A DNA stretch of 64,000 bases from Campylorhamphus procurvoides. Lineage: Eukaryota > Chordata > Aves > Passeriformes > Dendrocolaptidae. The stretch lies in the NCBI GenBank assembly GCA_013396655.1, contig WBMV01000085.1, positions 1,187,788 through 1,251,787 of the forward strand, written 5' to 3'. A program made the translations under genes and the position numbers. A model generated the notes under the pieces. The model had not been told where the DNA came from. It searched no databases and was given only the letters and a program-made list of their open reading frames with translations. Positions 1-11,392 of the stretch are shown here, in pieces. Position 1 is the first letter of the stretch. Each line of letters begins with the position of its first letter.

Positions 1-1621
1 TATATGATCTTGAGAACCCCTTACCACTGCATAGCCATCTTATAGCACGTTTGTAGCTCATCTTTTGCAGTTCCCCAGGATGCAGGTTCTTCTCTTGTAA
101 TATTGTGAATATTTTATGGTGTACCTGTTTCCCTGTAATTTATGTGGACATATTTGCTGACATTGGTCTGCACCTTATTATGGTCTCTGGATACATTTTA
201 GGAATTGTCATGGCATGAGGAAAACAAGATCAGAGCTACAGCTGAGACAAGGCAGTCACGACACCCCTCAGGGAAGAAAACAGGCTGGAACTCTAAGCTA
301 AGAGGGCGAGTGCCAAGGCAGGGAGCTAGGAGACCAAAGCTTGTCAATGTGCTGCAGAAATGAGATTTGAGCACCCCTCTTATCATGGGCAGAGCCAAGG
401 ACACACCACCAGAGCCTCCCACAGATCCTAGTGGTCTGGGTAGTGACATAAATTGACACCCCACCAGAAGAGTGTAAGGGGAGGGCTTGGATCAGCTACC
501 CCAGGAGCTCTAGTGAAGGCTTTAGTTGACTTGTTTCAGTGGGTGATTAAAACCACAGCAACCTCATCTGGGGCTGTCAGACAGCAGTGCAGCCAGCTCC
601 AGACTTGCAGGATGATCTCCCAGTTGTGGATTCCAGCAGGATCTCTGGCTCATACATCAGAAAATCTCGCTATCATTGCTCAAGTTGTCTGTTTATTCTT
701 CCAGATATCTCCTTGCAAATGTTTGTTTTAACTCCTGTTATGGTATTTAAAGTACTGAGCTGACTCAATTATGGACCTGATAAATAGCTTGAGAATATCA
801 TGGGGGTTACTTAAATCAAGATGGCTTTTATCATAGTTAATTACTAAGAACTTGAACTTGAGAGAGTTGATGGAGCACTACTTGGATTTTTCTACAAGGC
901 CTACAACTATGTTACAGTGGAAGAAGAGAGCTTGAGTAAATTAAAAACAGCCTCAGAATGTGAGGATACAGGACCAGCCAAGATGCAGATGGCTATTAGT
1001 CCTGATTTTGTTTTCTCTCTTCTTGGTGAATAATAACTTGGAACAAGTTTCTAGCTGAGTTTCAACTGACAGTAAACAAGTAAATGCGCAAGTCTATCTC
1101 GGTCCCAGTATTGTTTAGCATTCCTTAAAAATTAGCTATTGTAATATAGATGAGAAATTCAAACAAGTGGAGAGACGAGCCCACTGTATTTTCCTTGTAA
1201 CCTCCAGCACAAACCTATTTTTAAAAACTGTTACATGTTGTGGATAGACAGTAAGAATAATAGTCTAAAATACTACTTCTACAGAAGAGTAACTGTGATT
1301 AACATTTACATTAATTCCTCCTTCTTTATCCAGCCTTGTTTCCCATCCATAGGTTTTTTCATCTTTTTCTCCACCCCCATCCCAATCCCCAGCAATATTG
1401 CTTGTGATTTATTGGTTCAGTACCAAATTAACATCCAGAGATGATGCCTCAACACTGAAAAATGGGATGTAATTCACTGACACAGGACACTGGATTAGTG
1501 CAGAAGTTTCTGTGTAATTAATGATTGCACTTGAGAACAGTACAGTGTATTTAAAGTACTTAAGGATCTCCACCAAGTCTCACACCATCCAAATGAGATG
1601 CTTGTTGCTAAAGCCATGTCT

Positions 1622-1704
1622 TTGATGAGGAAAATTAAGGAAACTAGAACTTGTGACTTTCCCAAGTCAACAGCAATATCAGTGATGGAAAAACACAGAT
1701 TTGC
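1622..1704 (+). repeat. Possible MIR-type ancient SINE relic
   Basis: gatgaggaaaattaaggaaa followed by gtgactttcccaagtcaac resembles the conserved core and tail of MIR (GATGAGGAAACTGAGG...GTGACTTGCCCAAGGTCA), with many differences. Confidence 0.45.
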
Positions 1705-1956
1705 CTGGAGATAAAATTAGTGTTCCAGAAATAGACAACTATATGGGCTTAAAAGTGAGGGTTGACTTTCCATTTATCTGTATAGTGTCAAATTATCATA
1801 AATTTACTTCAAACACTGTTTTATTTCAAGAATTGTTCAACTGGATTCTATGAGATGTCACTACAAAGGGAATAATTGTTGTCAAATAGGGATAAAGGCT
1901 GCAACTACCTGTTATAAACTGAGTATTGTGTATATTTCTGCTAGTTTTCAAGAGGG

Positions 1957-1978
1957 TTTTTTGTTTGTTTGTTTGTTT
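1957..1978. repeat. (TTTG)n simple repeat
   Basis: T run followed by four GTTT units. Confidence 0.9.
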
Positions 1979-4900
1979 AGTTATCTATTCAGAAACATTT
2001 CTGAGTGCATTGCTATATCATAGTACAGTGTGCCATACTAGACCAAAGCAATGACCTTACAGACACCTATACAAAATGCTTCAGGAAGAACACACCTAAA
2101 CATTGCTACTATACAACCTCTGCTTGGTTTCCTTCTGACCCGAAGAGTTCCTGGCTCACTCCCATGACACATGAAATACCCAGCTCCCTGTGTTGCATTT
2201 TAACTCTTCCATAACACTCCCCCGAGACTGATTTTCTCTTTGCCATTCCTACTCCACTGCAGACTGTCCTTTCTAAAGGGTAACTTTCTTTTCAGCTATT
2301 TTTGTTGAGCTGACTGATGTATTTTCTAAGTGCAATGTTTCTGTGCTATATAATACAAAACTTTTACTAGCCTGAAGCTTCAAGACTAAGGCATTGCAGC
2401 TCCTTATGGGCTTCTCGCCTCTGCCCTGCAGCATTGCTCTGTGTTGCTCCACTCAGACATTTCCTTGCTGTTGCTGGATACTGATGGCTGGAAGGTGTTC
2501 CTTCACTTCCCCAATCCCTTAAGGCAGGAGCTGCTGGGCTGCTTACACGGATGAAAACTCTCCAGTGTACGGATGCTTTTGTTTAGGATTTTCACTCCCA
2601 GAAGAACAAATAGCTTCCTCACACATCAAATGTCTCAGTCCTTACTGTTTCAGAAACATTACAGATTTGCAAAATATCAGACTTCATTTGATTATAAAAG
2701 CTTTCTTTGGTTCATTCATCCCAATTTCAATGAAGGTGGAACTAACTCTGTGATGTTAAGATGAAGTTTTTAGGTAGTCCAAAGCAGCAGCTTCTTCCTG
2801 CCTTCCCTTGCTTTTATCCCTCTGTAAAAACAGGATTCAAAAGCCAGAATTTTCATGTGTTCACACAAGCTTGAAAGCCTTGTTATGCCCATTTGTCTGT
2901 TATAAAACTCTGCTTCTTTGTTTCTTGCTGTTGCTTATGATTATTCTTCTGCCAATAAGGAAATTTTTCTCCTTGAAATTGTGTAATATTTCCCATTTTA
3001 TACCTTTATTCATTTTTATTTTTGCTTTCATATGCCATGCCCTTTTGAAAATGGTTAGGAAAACTTTCTGTATCATCATATGAATACTTTTCAAAGCAGA
3101 GTTTTTCAAGATTCAAAGCTGGTTTCAGTCTGTGAGGTTGTAAAAAGATCTGAAGATATCACAGGTGGTGAAAATGAAACAAAGCTACTTTATCTGTTTC
3201 CTTAATACATCGTATTTAGGACCCCATTGCATTCATATCCTATTCCATTCATGAATAAATCATAGACTTTTTGGCTGGGTTTCAGCTCACAGTATTTATT
3301 TCTGAGGGTGACATCCAGAATTTAAATAATGTGGCATACCCCATGTATTGCCAGCTCTGAGGGATTTTGTGAAAAGAGCAGCTTCCTTCTGTATGGAGCT
3401 GGAAAGGGCAATTGAACTGGTTTTGTTGCAAAGGAGCAAGACTGTGATCAGGCAGTTAATTAAGCAATCAAACTGGTTTGTTAATGAGACTGCAGGGGCT
3501 GTCAATTCACATTCTCTGTCAGATAAGTTTCACAGGAGTGGAGCTGAAGGCTGAGGGTTGGTTTCTGCCCCTCTTCTGAAAACCAGCAGCAGGTAGCTGG
3601 GGCAGAGCAACCTTCTTCACCAGCTCCTGGGCCAGCAGGCAAGGGAAGGGACTGGAATGGCAGCAGACACGAGGTGTGCTGCTGAGCAGTGTGACCTCCC
3701 CTCTGATGCCTTGGCAAAGGCAAGATTCTCTCTGTGCATATTTATCCCAAAAGAAAATCACTCTACAAAATATGGGTATTTTTACCTTAGAGCAGTTTTG
3801 GGCTCTGTTTCTTCATATTGCCCTGCAAAGGGTTGATTTGGCACACTGAGTTGTTGCAGACAGAGGAATGGGAGTAGAAAAAGGGGGTCAGAGGCTGCTT
3901 AAACCAAAAAGAAAGACCTGTCACTCTGTGCCCATGTGTGGGGAGGGTACAAAAACCCACCTGTGGCCTTTCAGAGGACCTGCAAGTTGAATCTCTGTAG
4001 AATAGGAGCAATTGTTTAAGTATGAATGTAGGAAAATGTTAGTAGCTTCAAGAGAAAGGGCTGAAGAATGAATGATGAAGAGAGAAATCAAAGAAAATTG
4101 ATTTTACCGAGTGGAAGATAAGATTATACTAATATTTCATGGCAAAAATCTCCTGTGCATGAATATTCTAAACTTCTACCAAGAAACAGGATAAGTTCCA
4201 GGTGTAGACATGCACTGTGATGAAATATAATTTATATCAATCTTTTGGAGCCCTATACTGTCTCAAACAAGTGTGTCGCAGGACTTGAAAAATATCAGTT
4301 AATAAATTCTCCCAGTTTATTACCTTGATAGAATTAATCATATTTTTCCTAGGAGGAAAACTGAATATTTTGGATACGCTTAGATCATACAGGAAGTCTG
4401 TGGCAGTCCAGGATATAATCCAGATCTTCTGTTATTTAGCTATAACTTCTGATTTCCTTAGACTTGACCTGTTTTGAGTCATATCTTGTTCTTTCCCCCC
4501 TGCCCAAAAATAAAAAACAAACAAGAATTAATCCAAAATCAGATTAAGGTTATGATTTTGGGGGAACTATTGGTGAAAATTTACATGGAGACAAGCCTGA
4601 AGTCTACCAGCAGACTGGCTGGCTAGGCACTCCTAAGGAAGACAGAGACTCCAAGAACAGACACTTTAGAAAGTTTTAAATTGACATGTTGAAGGGTTGC
4701 ATGTAAACTGCACAAGATGAAGTATGCTCTCTTTAACTTCATCTGTCCCCTTTCTGGATGGCAAGGTCAGATCAGCCATTTGTCTCCTGGTTGTCACCTG
4801 TTCAAGAAATATGTCCCAGTTTACTAAATCTTTTGTAGGCTGACCTGGGTTATCCTTGTAAAATCATTCTGGAGGAGATACAGAGTCTGTGATTTTCTGG

Positions 4901-7900
4901 AGACATGAAAATTCTTACTCTCTGTTCCTTCCCTACCTGCCATCAGATTGCCAGCATAATGGAGTCTCTCAAATCCTACATTATTCAGAGCTTTGAAAGA
5001 AAAGTAAGAACATAAGATTGCAATGTATCCTGCAGTCCAAACTGCAGCCACCCCAGAATCCCTTCTAAATTAGGTTTCTTGATATTTCACCTCTATCTTA
5101 CTTTTTGTTTCAAATGTTCATTAATTTAATTAATTTTCTCCTAAAGTTTCATTTTGTGTTTAAAAACTCCCAAAATAGTTTGTGTTTCGTGACATGTTTC
5201 CTACAATTCAAAGATCTAGGCAGACTCTTCCCAAATCCTGGCTGACTCCTAGTCCTATTTGGCTCTTTTAGCATATTTTTAAGCTAAAATTATCTTTTCT
5301 GAGCACAGGTCACTACAGCAGTATAAAATGTTACACTTGGGGACCCACATTTTCTTAAATCACTTTCTATAAGAAATAACGTCCCAAACACCTCCTGGGA
5401 CTGCAAAATCTCCCTCAGAACAGCAGTGGCAGGTCATGGTCCGTGATGTGACTAATACAACCATCTTTCATTCTAGCATTTGTTCAACCAGAAACACAGA
5501 AATGTGGTTGGAAAACAACTCTGGGTCGCTGATCCAGTTCTCCTCTCAGAGAGAAACTGTTGCCAGCCTGGATGATGACAGCTTTAGCTTTGTCTAGCCA
5601 AGCCTTGGAACCTCCGAGGGTGGCACTTCATAGCCAGAGAACAGCCCTTTTGCTTAATGGACTGCCATCTCACATTATGTTTAATCCCTTTTCTAACATT
5701 TTGAACCTCAAGTGCCATGTAACTGCATTTTCTTTACACAATAAATCCCTCTATATGGGTAATTTTTCTTGTCTTTGTGTTACCAGCAGTTTTCTTGCAT
5801 AAATTCCTACATTTCTGGACTTTATGAATTTAATTCATAATTATTTTTTAAATAAGACTAGTCTCAAGACTGATTTCTGAGGAATTCCTCTGATATTTCC
5901 CTCTGCCCAAAACCACGTGAATGGGTGCGACAGCAGCTTCCATGGTTTCCCTGTCTGAGGACTTTGAGAGTCCTTTGACATCATCCTGACTCGTCCCACT
6001 GGCCCATTTCCACCCAAAACTCACTCAGTGCATTTGCCAGCCCTCCTGGCAGTGCCACGGGGCTGTCCTGACATGCAAACACACTCAAATGATATGCTGT
6101 CTGAGCACAGCTTGACAGCAGTTATCATCACGTTTCAAAGTTCAGGTTTTCATTTTAAAAGTTAAATGAAAGAATATACCACTTGCTTTAACTGTCTCCA
6201 AAAGCAGCACACTCCAAGGCATGTATAACTGGAAGGACACCTGGAAGCACAGTTCTGCATGACAGCACCACCTTGCAAGGCAGAGTGGGGGAGATTTCAG
6301 GGCACCACAGCATCAGGACCCATCAAGGTACCCATCGTGCATCTCCCAAAACCTCCTTTGCCCTTTTAGTCCCAGTGCCTTTTCTCTGCTGGTCACAGCT
6401 GACCCTCCCAGTTGTGCTAGACTGGGAGCACAGTGCAGAGGACCTGGCAAGCTGTCTGTGAAAGGCATGCATTCCAACCTAAGGAAAGCAGGAGTTTATC
6501 ATTAAAGACTTCACAAATAATGATCTGCTCATAAGGAACAAAAATTGAAGTAGAATATCTTAGAAACTCATGAGCATTTTAAATGGCAGAAGCGATGCTA
6601 CCAGCATCTGAAATACATTTAAATTTCTATAAATGTTGTGGATCAAGGATCACTAAATTGTATACTGGAAAGAAACTAGTGATATAAAAAGTAATGAAAA
6701 AATCCAGAACTGAACACTAGTAATTTTCTTCATAAAAAGCAAGTTTCCATGAGTCATTCATATACTATCAATTACATGTGTTTAGAGGCTGAATTTTAAG
6801 ATTAAAATAGTCAACTAAATTTAACTGTGCCATTATCTTTACATTCTTGCAGAAATGTTTTTCCCTGGCAACTGCAGAGAACAACAAGGTGATTGTGAGC
6901 ACAGAGTACGATAACATCCATCCATAACCTGCATTTACTGCTTATATAAATGTGTGAATAGCACTGAGGACTTTATTCACTCTTCTAAATGTTTGCTTGC
7001 CAAGGTGTCATCGTTTAATTCATGTCTCCAAAGAGCTTTATTTTTACAGATGTATTTTCAGTCTTTTCATAGAGATGTTATTTATGTGCAATGTGAACTG
7101 AACTTCCCAATGTCTTGAACAGTGATGTTTAGAGATGGCTGCAGACACACTGGCTCTGCCAGGGAGGATGATTTTCACTTCCTCAGTCCTGGTTTGTGTT
7201 CACTTCTTAATAACTTCTTAGACAATAAGAACATAAATGCCACACTGTATCAATCCAGAGATCAGCCTGAGTGATTAGTCTGCCTCTGGAAAGAATTTTT
7301 TGGTGGTTGCAGGGGGAAAAGTGATGGGAAGAAAACTATGGATAAAAATATTCTTTCCTATCTGTTCTCCTGGTTTCCAGCTTATTTTGAGCCTGGGAGA
7401 TCCCTGAGTCAAAGTTGCATCCAGAAACTGCTTAATACTCAGTGTTAGACTTGTCCTCTGTTAACTGAACTGAACACAATGACATCTTTTTGACTTGCCA
7501 CAGCATCCTCAAAGTCTGAGCACTATAGTTTCACTATGTATAGTCTTAAAAAGTAATTACGATTTTATAACACTGTAACTTTCTAGTTTATCTGAGTGTT
7601 CCTAAAGTTTTCTTTTATGGGAAGTGGTGAATAATGCTTCCCTTGTTGCTCCACCCGTGAGGTGGCTCTAGAGCACCTCTCTGTAGTCATCACTCTCCTA
7701 AACCAGGTAGTGCTAAGATGCTGGCCTGGGTTTGGCTGACATTGAGTTAATTCTCTTCATAGCAGCCGGTAGGGTGCTGTTTTGAATTTGTGACCAAAAC
7801 AAACAGTGTTGATAACAGTGAGATGTTTTAGCAGTTGCTGAGCAGCCCTTACACAGCACCAAGGTCTTCTCTGCTTCTCACCTGACCCCACCAGTGAGGG

Positions 7901-7909
7901 CTGGGGGGC

Positions 7910-8029
7910 TGTTACAATCTGCTTGAATATTGCAGAAAGAGCTTTAGATTCGAATATTTTCCCCAACAAAATTAAAACTCAAACCAAGTTTATTTCAAAA
8001 ACTGATTTTTTTATTAATTAATTGCTAAG

Positions 8030-8062
<33 letters not shown>

Positions 8063-8274
8063 ATAAGGTAAGATTGGAAAAAATGCAGAGATTAACTTTT
8101 TAGAAGCAGAGAGAAAGGGTACTACCATAAATTACTCTTTTGCNTTTGAGCTGGTGTCAGTCTTTGCAGAGTCTTCATAATCAGGATGTCTCCTGTAAGG
8201 CTTTTGGATGTTTATTCCACTGATAGGGTGTCGGAATATTAATTACCTTTTGTGTGTGTTATCTGTATGCAACA
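7910..8274. mobile_element. LTR-like element nested in the older LTR, with 5-bp target duplication
   Basis: A 365-bp insert starting TGTTACAA and ending TGCAACA, flanked by GGGGC on both sides (7905-7909 and 8275-8279). Removing the insert and one GGGGC restores the continuity of the surrounding LTR. TG...CA ends with a short imperfect inverted repeat and a 5-bp duplication are typical of a solo LTR. Its family and orientation were not identified. It contains an AG microsatellite and one undetermined base at 8144. Confidence 0.72.
8036..8062. repeat. (AG)n microsatellite
   Basis: Uninterrupted AG dinucleotide run of about 13.5 units inside the nested insert, likely length-variable. Confidence 0.95.
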
Positions 8275-8671
8275 GGGGCACAAGAGGCTGGGAGGGGACA
8301 CAGCCAGGACAGCTGACCCCAACTGACCAAAGGGGTGTCCTACACCATATGACACCATGCTCAGCCATAAAAGCTGAGGGAAGAAGGAGAAGGGGGGACA
8401 TTTGGAGTGATGGCACTTTTTTTGCCAAGTCACCATTGTGTGTGATGGAACTCTGCTTTCCCGAGGTTGACCTGCCCATGGGAAGTGGTGGATGAATCCC
8501 TTGTTTTACTTTGCTTGTGTGTATGGCTTGTACTTTACCTGTTAAACTGTCTCTATCTGAACCCACAAGTTTTCTGACTGTCACCCTTCTGTTTCTCTCC
8601 CCTTCCCAGGGAGAGGAGAGTGAGTGAGTGGCTGTGTGGGCTGAGCTGCCTGCTGGGGTTAACCCACAGCA

Positions 8672-9590
8672 GCCATTTGATATGTAGATGTTCTGTCCCC
8701 CTAAATGTGTTCTTATTCCACCTCTAGCTTTGCTACATCTTTCTAACAGGAACCAGAACTGCACATAGCAATAAAGAGGCTCCACCATTGATTTCTACAA
8801 TGATGAGTTGTTTGTTAAGAAATGTATATTAAGGGATCTTAAGTAAAGTTCCTTACTTAATATTTTCTTTGACCTTTGACCATCACTGAGCAGCAAGATA
8901 CCATTTTCACAAAATCATCTAGAGACACCTTTCTGAGTGACTACAGTGCGTATATACATGGCTCATTTTATGGCACATATACCTACAACTATGGGTTTTA
9001 CTGCCCATCTGCAATCTTTTGACAGGCATATGTTCCAGAATAAAACTGACGTAAAGCAAAATGAACCTCAGAAAGGCACAAATCAGGAGTTTCTGAACCT
9101 CATTCATAATGCAATCAATTTCTTGTTTTCAGAATACTCTGCCATGGAAACTTTAAAGCACAGAAGTCTTATGAGCAAAAAAGACTTCTTGAACATGAAT
9201 CTGAATCTTTCTTTCAGCAGAATATTCTTTTCTGTAACCTTTGGTTTTTCATTACATGATATAGCAGAAGCATTTTTAGTTGACTGAAAAGTAGCTTATA
9301 ATCAGTGAAAAACAGATTGTAAAAGCTGTGTATAACATCAATTTCTTTTCACAACCAGCTCCTGATAAGCCTCTCACTTTTTTTTTCATGTATTTTTGCC
9401 CTGTCTTAGGAAATACTGCAGTTACAGTCAAGTAAAATCAATGCAGCCCTTATGCAGAGTAATTTCATTCCTAGAGAAATGAAAAAAGGAAAACAACAAA
9501 AAAACCCCGAGCCAACCTTTGGCCAGTTTGTGTCTAATTCTTAAATAAAGTCTTTAAATCTTGAAAAATATCACCAAAACCCATTATTTC
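8672..9590. other. Intergenic sequence beside the LTR
   Basis: No exon seen. Contains a small hairpin (TTAAGTAA at 8839-8846 with TTACTTAA at 8853-8860) and a direct-repeat nuclear-receptor-like site at 8870-8881. Confidence 0.6.
8870..8881 (-). promoter_or_regulatory. DR1-type nuclear receptor motif
   Basis: TGACCTTTGACC, i.e. GGTCA-A-AGGTCA on the minus strand: two receptor half-sites one base apart, the arrangement bound by COUP-TF, HNF4 and RXR heterodimers. No gene promoter is nearby; sequence match only. Confidence 0.4.
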
Positions 9591-9880
9591 TTCCCACCTG
9601 CCCATGCAGTCTCAGTGTGCAGGTTAGTGCCCTGCAGCTCCCTATGGAAGGGTTTAGGGGCACAGGAATACCTGGACATGCAGGGCAGGCAGAGTCTGGC
9701 AGGACAGGCAGGGCCCATCCCACCCCAGCCTGGACACCTGGGGAGCAGCAGCCTCAGCCCTGGCCATTGGCCACCTCCCTGGGGCCAGGGACAGCCTGTC
9801 CCCACAGCCCATGGGCAGGGACACCTGCAGCCCTGGGCAGCACCAAAACCCCTGACACAGAGCTGCTCTCAGAGTCATAA
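9591..9880. other. GC-rich islet of unknown nature
   Basis: An abrupt island of GC-rich, CAGG/CCTG-rich sequence between AT-rich flanks. Contains a 7+1+7 perfect inverted repeat (GGGACAG-C-CTGTCCC, 9788-9802). Translated frames are low in complexity (Pro, Gly, Gln), overlap on both strands and lack homology, so I do not call a gene. It contains few CpGs, which argues against a promoter CpG island. Confidence 0.5.
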
Positions 9881-11372
9881 CAGCCTGTTTTTTCTGGGTT
9901 TAGTAAGGATTATTCTTGAACAATGCCAGATAATAAATTTCCTTCTTAATGTAAATTATTTGAAGCCTTCTTCATTGCGAGCCCCTCCCAGCATTCAAGA
10001 CCCGTTCTCAGTTGCCCATTAATCATGTATTGCTCTATGGCAGGAGCTCCCATGAGTGGGTTTACTTGATGAAGGTTTCCATCAAAATGCAGCATGAACA
10101 TATTTTCAGCAGACATTTATCTATGAATATCAGCACATGGTTACTCCAAAAGTAATCTATGAAATGTCTCAACTGCTGAGTACTTCAGTGAACTAAGTCA
10201 AGGCATAAATTGTCAAAGTTAATAAATCTTTTCAGATAAATCCAAGTCTGCCTGTTCTGACAGTTTTTAAACAAAACCTGCAATTGTGCAATGTCTTGTC
10301 ATTTGCAGTAGTGTTTACCATATGCCATTTGTAGAGCAGGTAATTAAGTTGCTTCATAGACAGCCTGAAAATTTGCTCAATGAGTTTAAAACAAAACTTA
10401 GTTTTATGACCGTTTCATATCTCAACATTAAACAAGATTATTGTGAGATCAAACATCAGGGGAGGTAAAGGCATAATTAATTTTTTGAAATTATTTTAAT
10501 AGCTACCCAAAGAAAACAAGTGGAATATTTGGACTGTTAATCTCATGTCCAGTAGCTTATAGGTAAACTAATGTATGCCAGCAACAAAAGTCCCAGTAAA
10601 ACACATCAGTTTGTAGGGATGCCAGGGGAAATGGATGAAAATCTTCGCAATGCCAGCTGAGTTGCTGCCTGGTTGCTACAAAGCCATTTAAGCTAATTGA
10701 ATGTCGCAGTATCCCTGGTTCAGTATATTCAGTGAATTAGTATTGAACTAGTTCAAGTTACAAGGAAGTGCCTCAGAAGCCAAGCAGCACAAGATAATTA
10801 CCATTATGTGCTGACAGGACAATTTCTTTTTCTCTGTATACCTTGACTAAGCAGATCACTCATGTGCCTGCTGCACTGGCAAAACATTTATATCTGATTA
10901 AGAATCCTATGAACATGAAGCATGTTCCTGAGATACAGCATGACCAGTTATCACATGATTTTCAAGAGATTTAAATAGACTTTGGATCCAGTCCCAGACT
11001 GCAATGGTCTAGTTCTCTGCAACAAACACATCTTAACTGGTAAGAACGTGAAAAGGTCCTGAAATTTTATTTTATAAGAGTGACATAACTCAACAGAGCA
11101 AAGAGAGGGCATAAAACACTCCATACAGTTAGGTATTAGTGGTTCTGCAAATATCATCATATATTGCTAAAATACTACCTTCAATTGGTCCTATTTTCTA
11201 AGTCTCTATGCTCGTGGTTTGGCACAAAATGTATCACCCAAGAACAGGCTAAAGTGTTCATTGTGTGCGTGTGTTCAGTGTATATGCCTTCCAAGCTGGG
11301 ATTTTTTCAAGTAAAATGGATAAAGCTTATAGTTATAATTCACACTTCTGTGTGTGCTAGCACAGTCTACAA

Positions 11373-11392
11373 ATGCAAATAGTCATTTGCAT
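11373..11392. promoter_or_regulatory. Inverted pair of POU octamer motifs
   Basis: ATGCAAAT-AGTC-ATTTGCAT: two perfect octamers in inverted orientation, four bases apart. A second perfect palindrome, TGTGCTAGCACA, lies at 11353-11364. The octamer is the classical site of POU factors (OCT1/OCT2, POU3F). Function here is inferred only. Confidence 0.5.

Larger units (their letters stand above)
1..7719. other. Intergenic sequence, no gene seen
   Basis: AT-rich, no convincing exon on either strand: the open frames are under 95 codons, and no translation resembles a family I know. Holds the possible MIR relic and a TTTG repeat. By human gene order, the 3' end of VIPR2 would lie to the left on the plus strand; none of its exons was recognised here. 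Confidence 0.65.
7720..8671 (+). mobile_element. Avian endogenous retroviral solo LTR, interrupted
   Basis: The two halves, about 7720-7909 and 8280-8671, together resemble a long terminal repeat I recognise from avian genomes. Landmarks are gtttggctgacattgagtta, tggtgtgagaag-like ctgcttctcacctgacccca, gacacagccaggacagctga, ccaaaggggtgtcctacacc, a TATA-like cataaaagctgagg, cctgttaaactgtctctatc and gctggggttaacccacagca. No gag, pol or env sequence adjoins it, so it is a solo LTR. The exact 5' end is uncertain, and no outer target duplication was identified. Confidence 0.82.

Noticed and set aside
1..7719. Search for terminal exons of VIPR2, expected from human gene order
   Set aside because: No translation resembled a class B receptor transmembrane or tail segment; VIPR2 probably lies outside the window.
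8243..8788. 181-codon minus-strand open frame, the longest in the window
   Set aside because: It runs antisense through the LTR and a few bases of the nested insert; its sequence is explained by the repeat and has no domain.
9561..10022. 153-codon plus-strand open frame across the GC-rich islet
   Set aside because: Low-complexity Pro/Gly/Gln translation with equally long frames on the other strand, and the frame crosses into AT-rich flanks without splice or start support.
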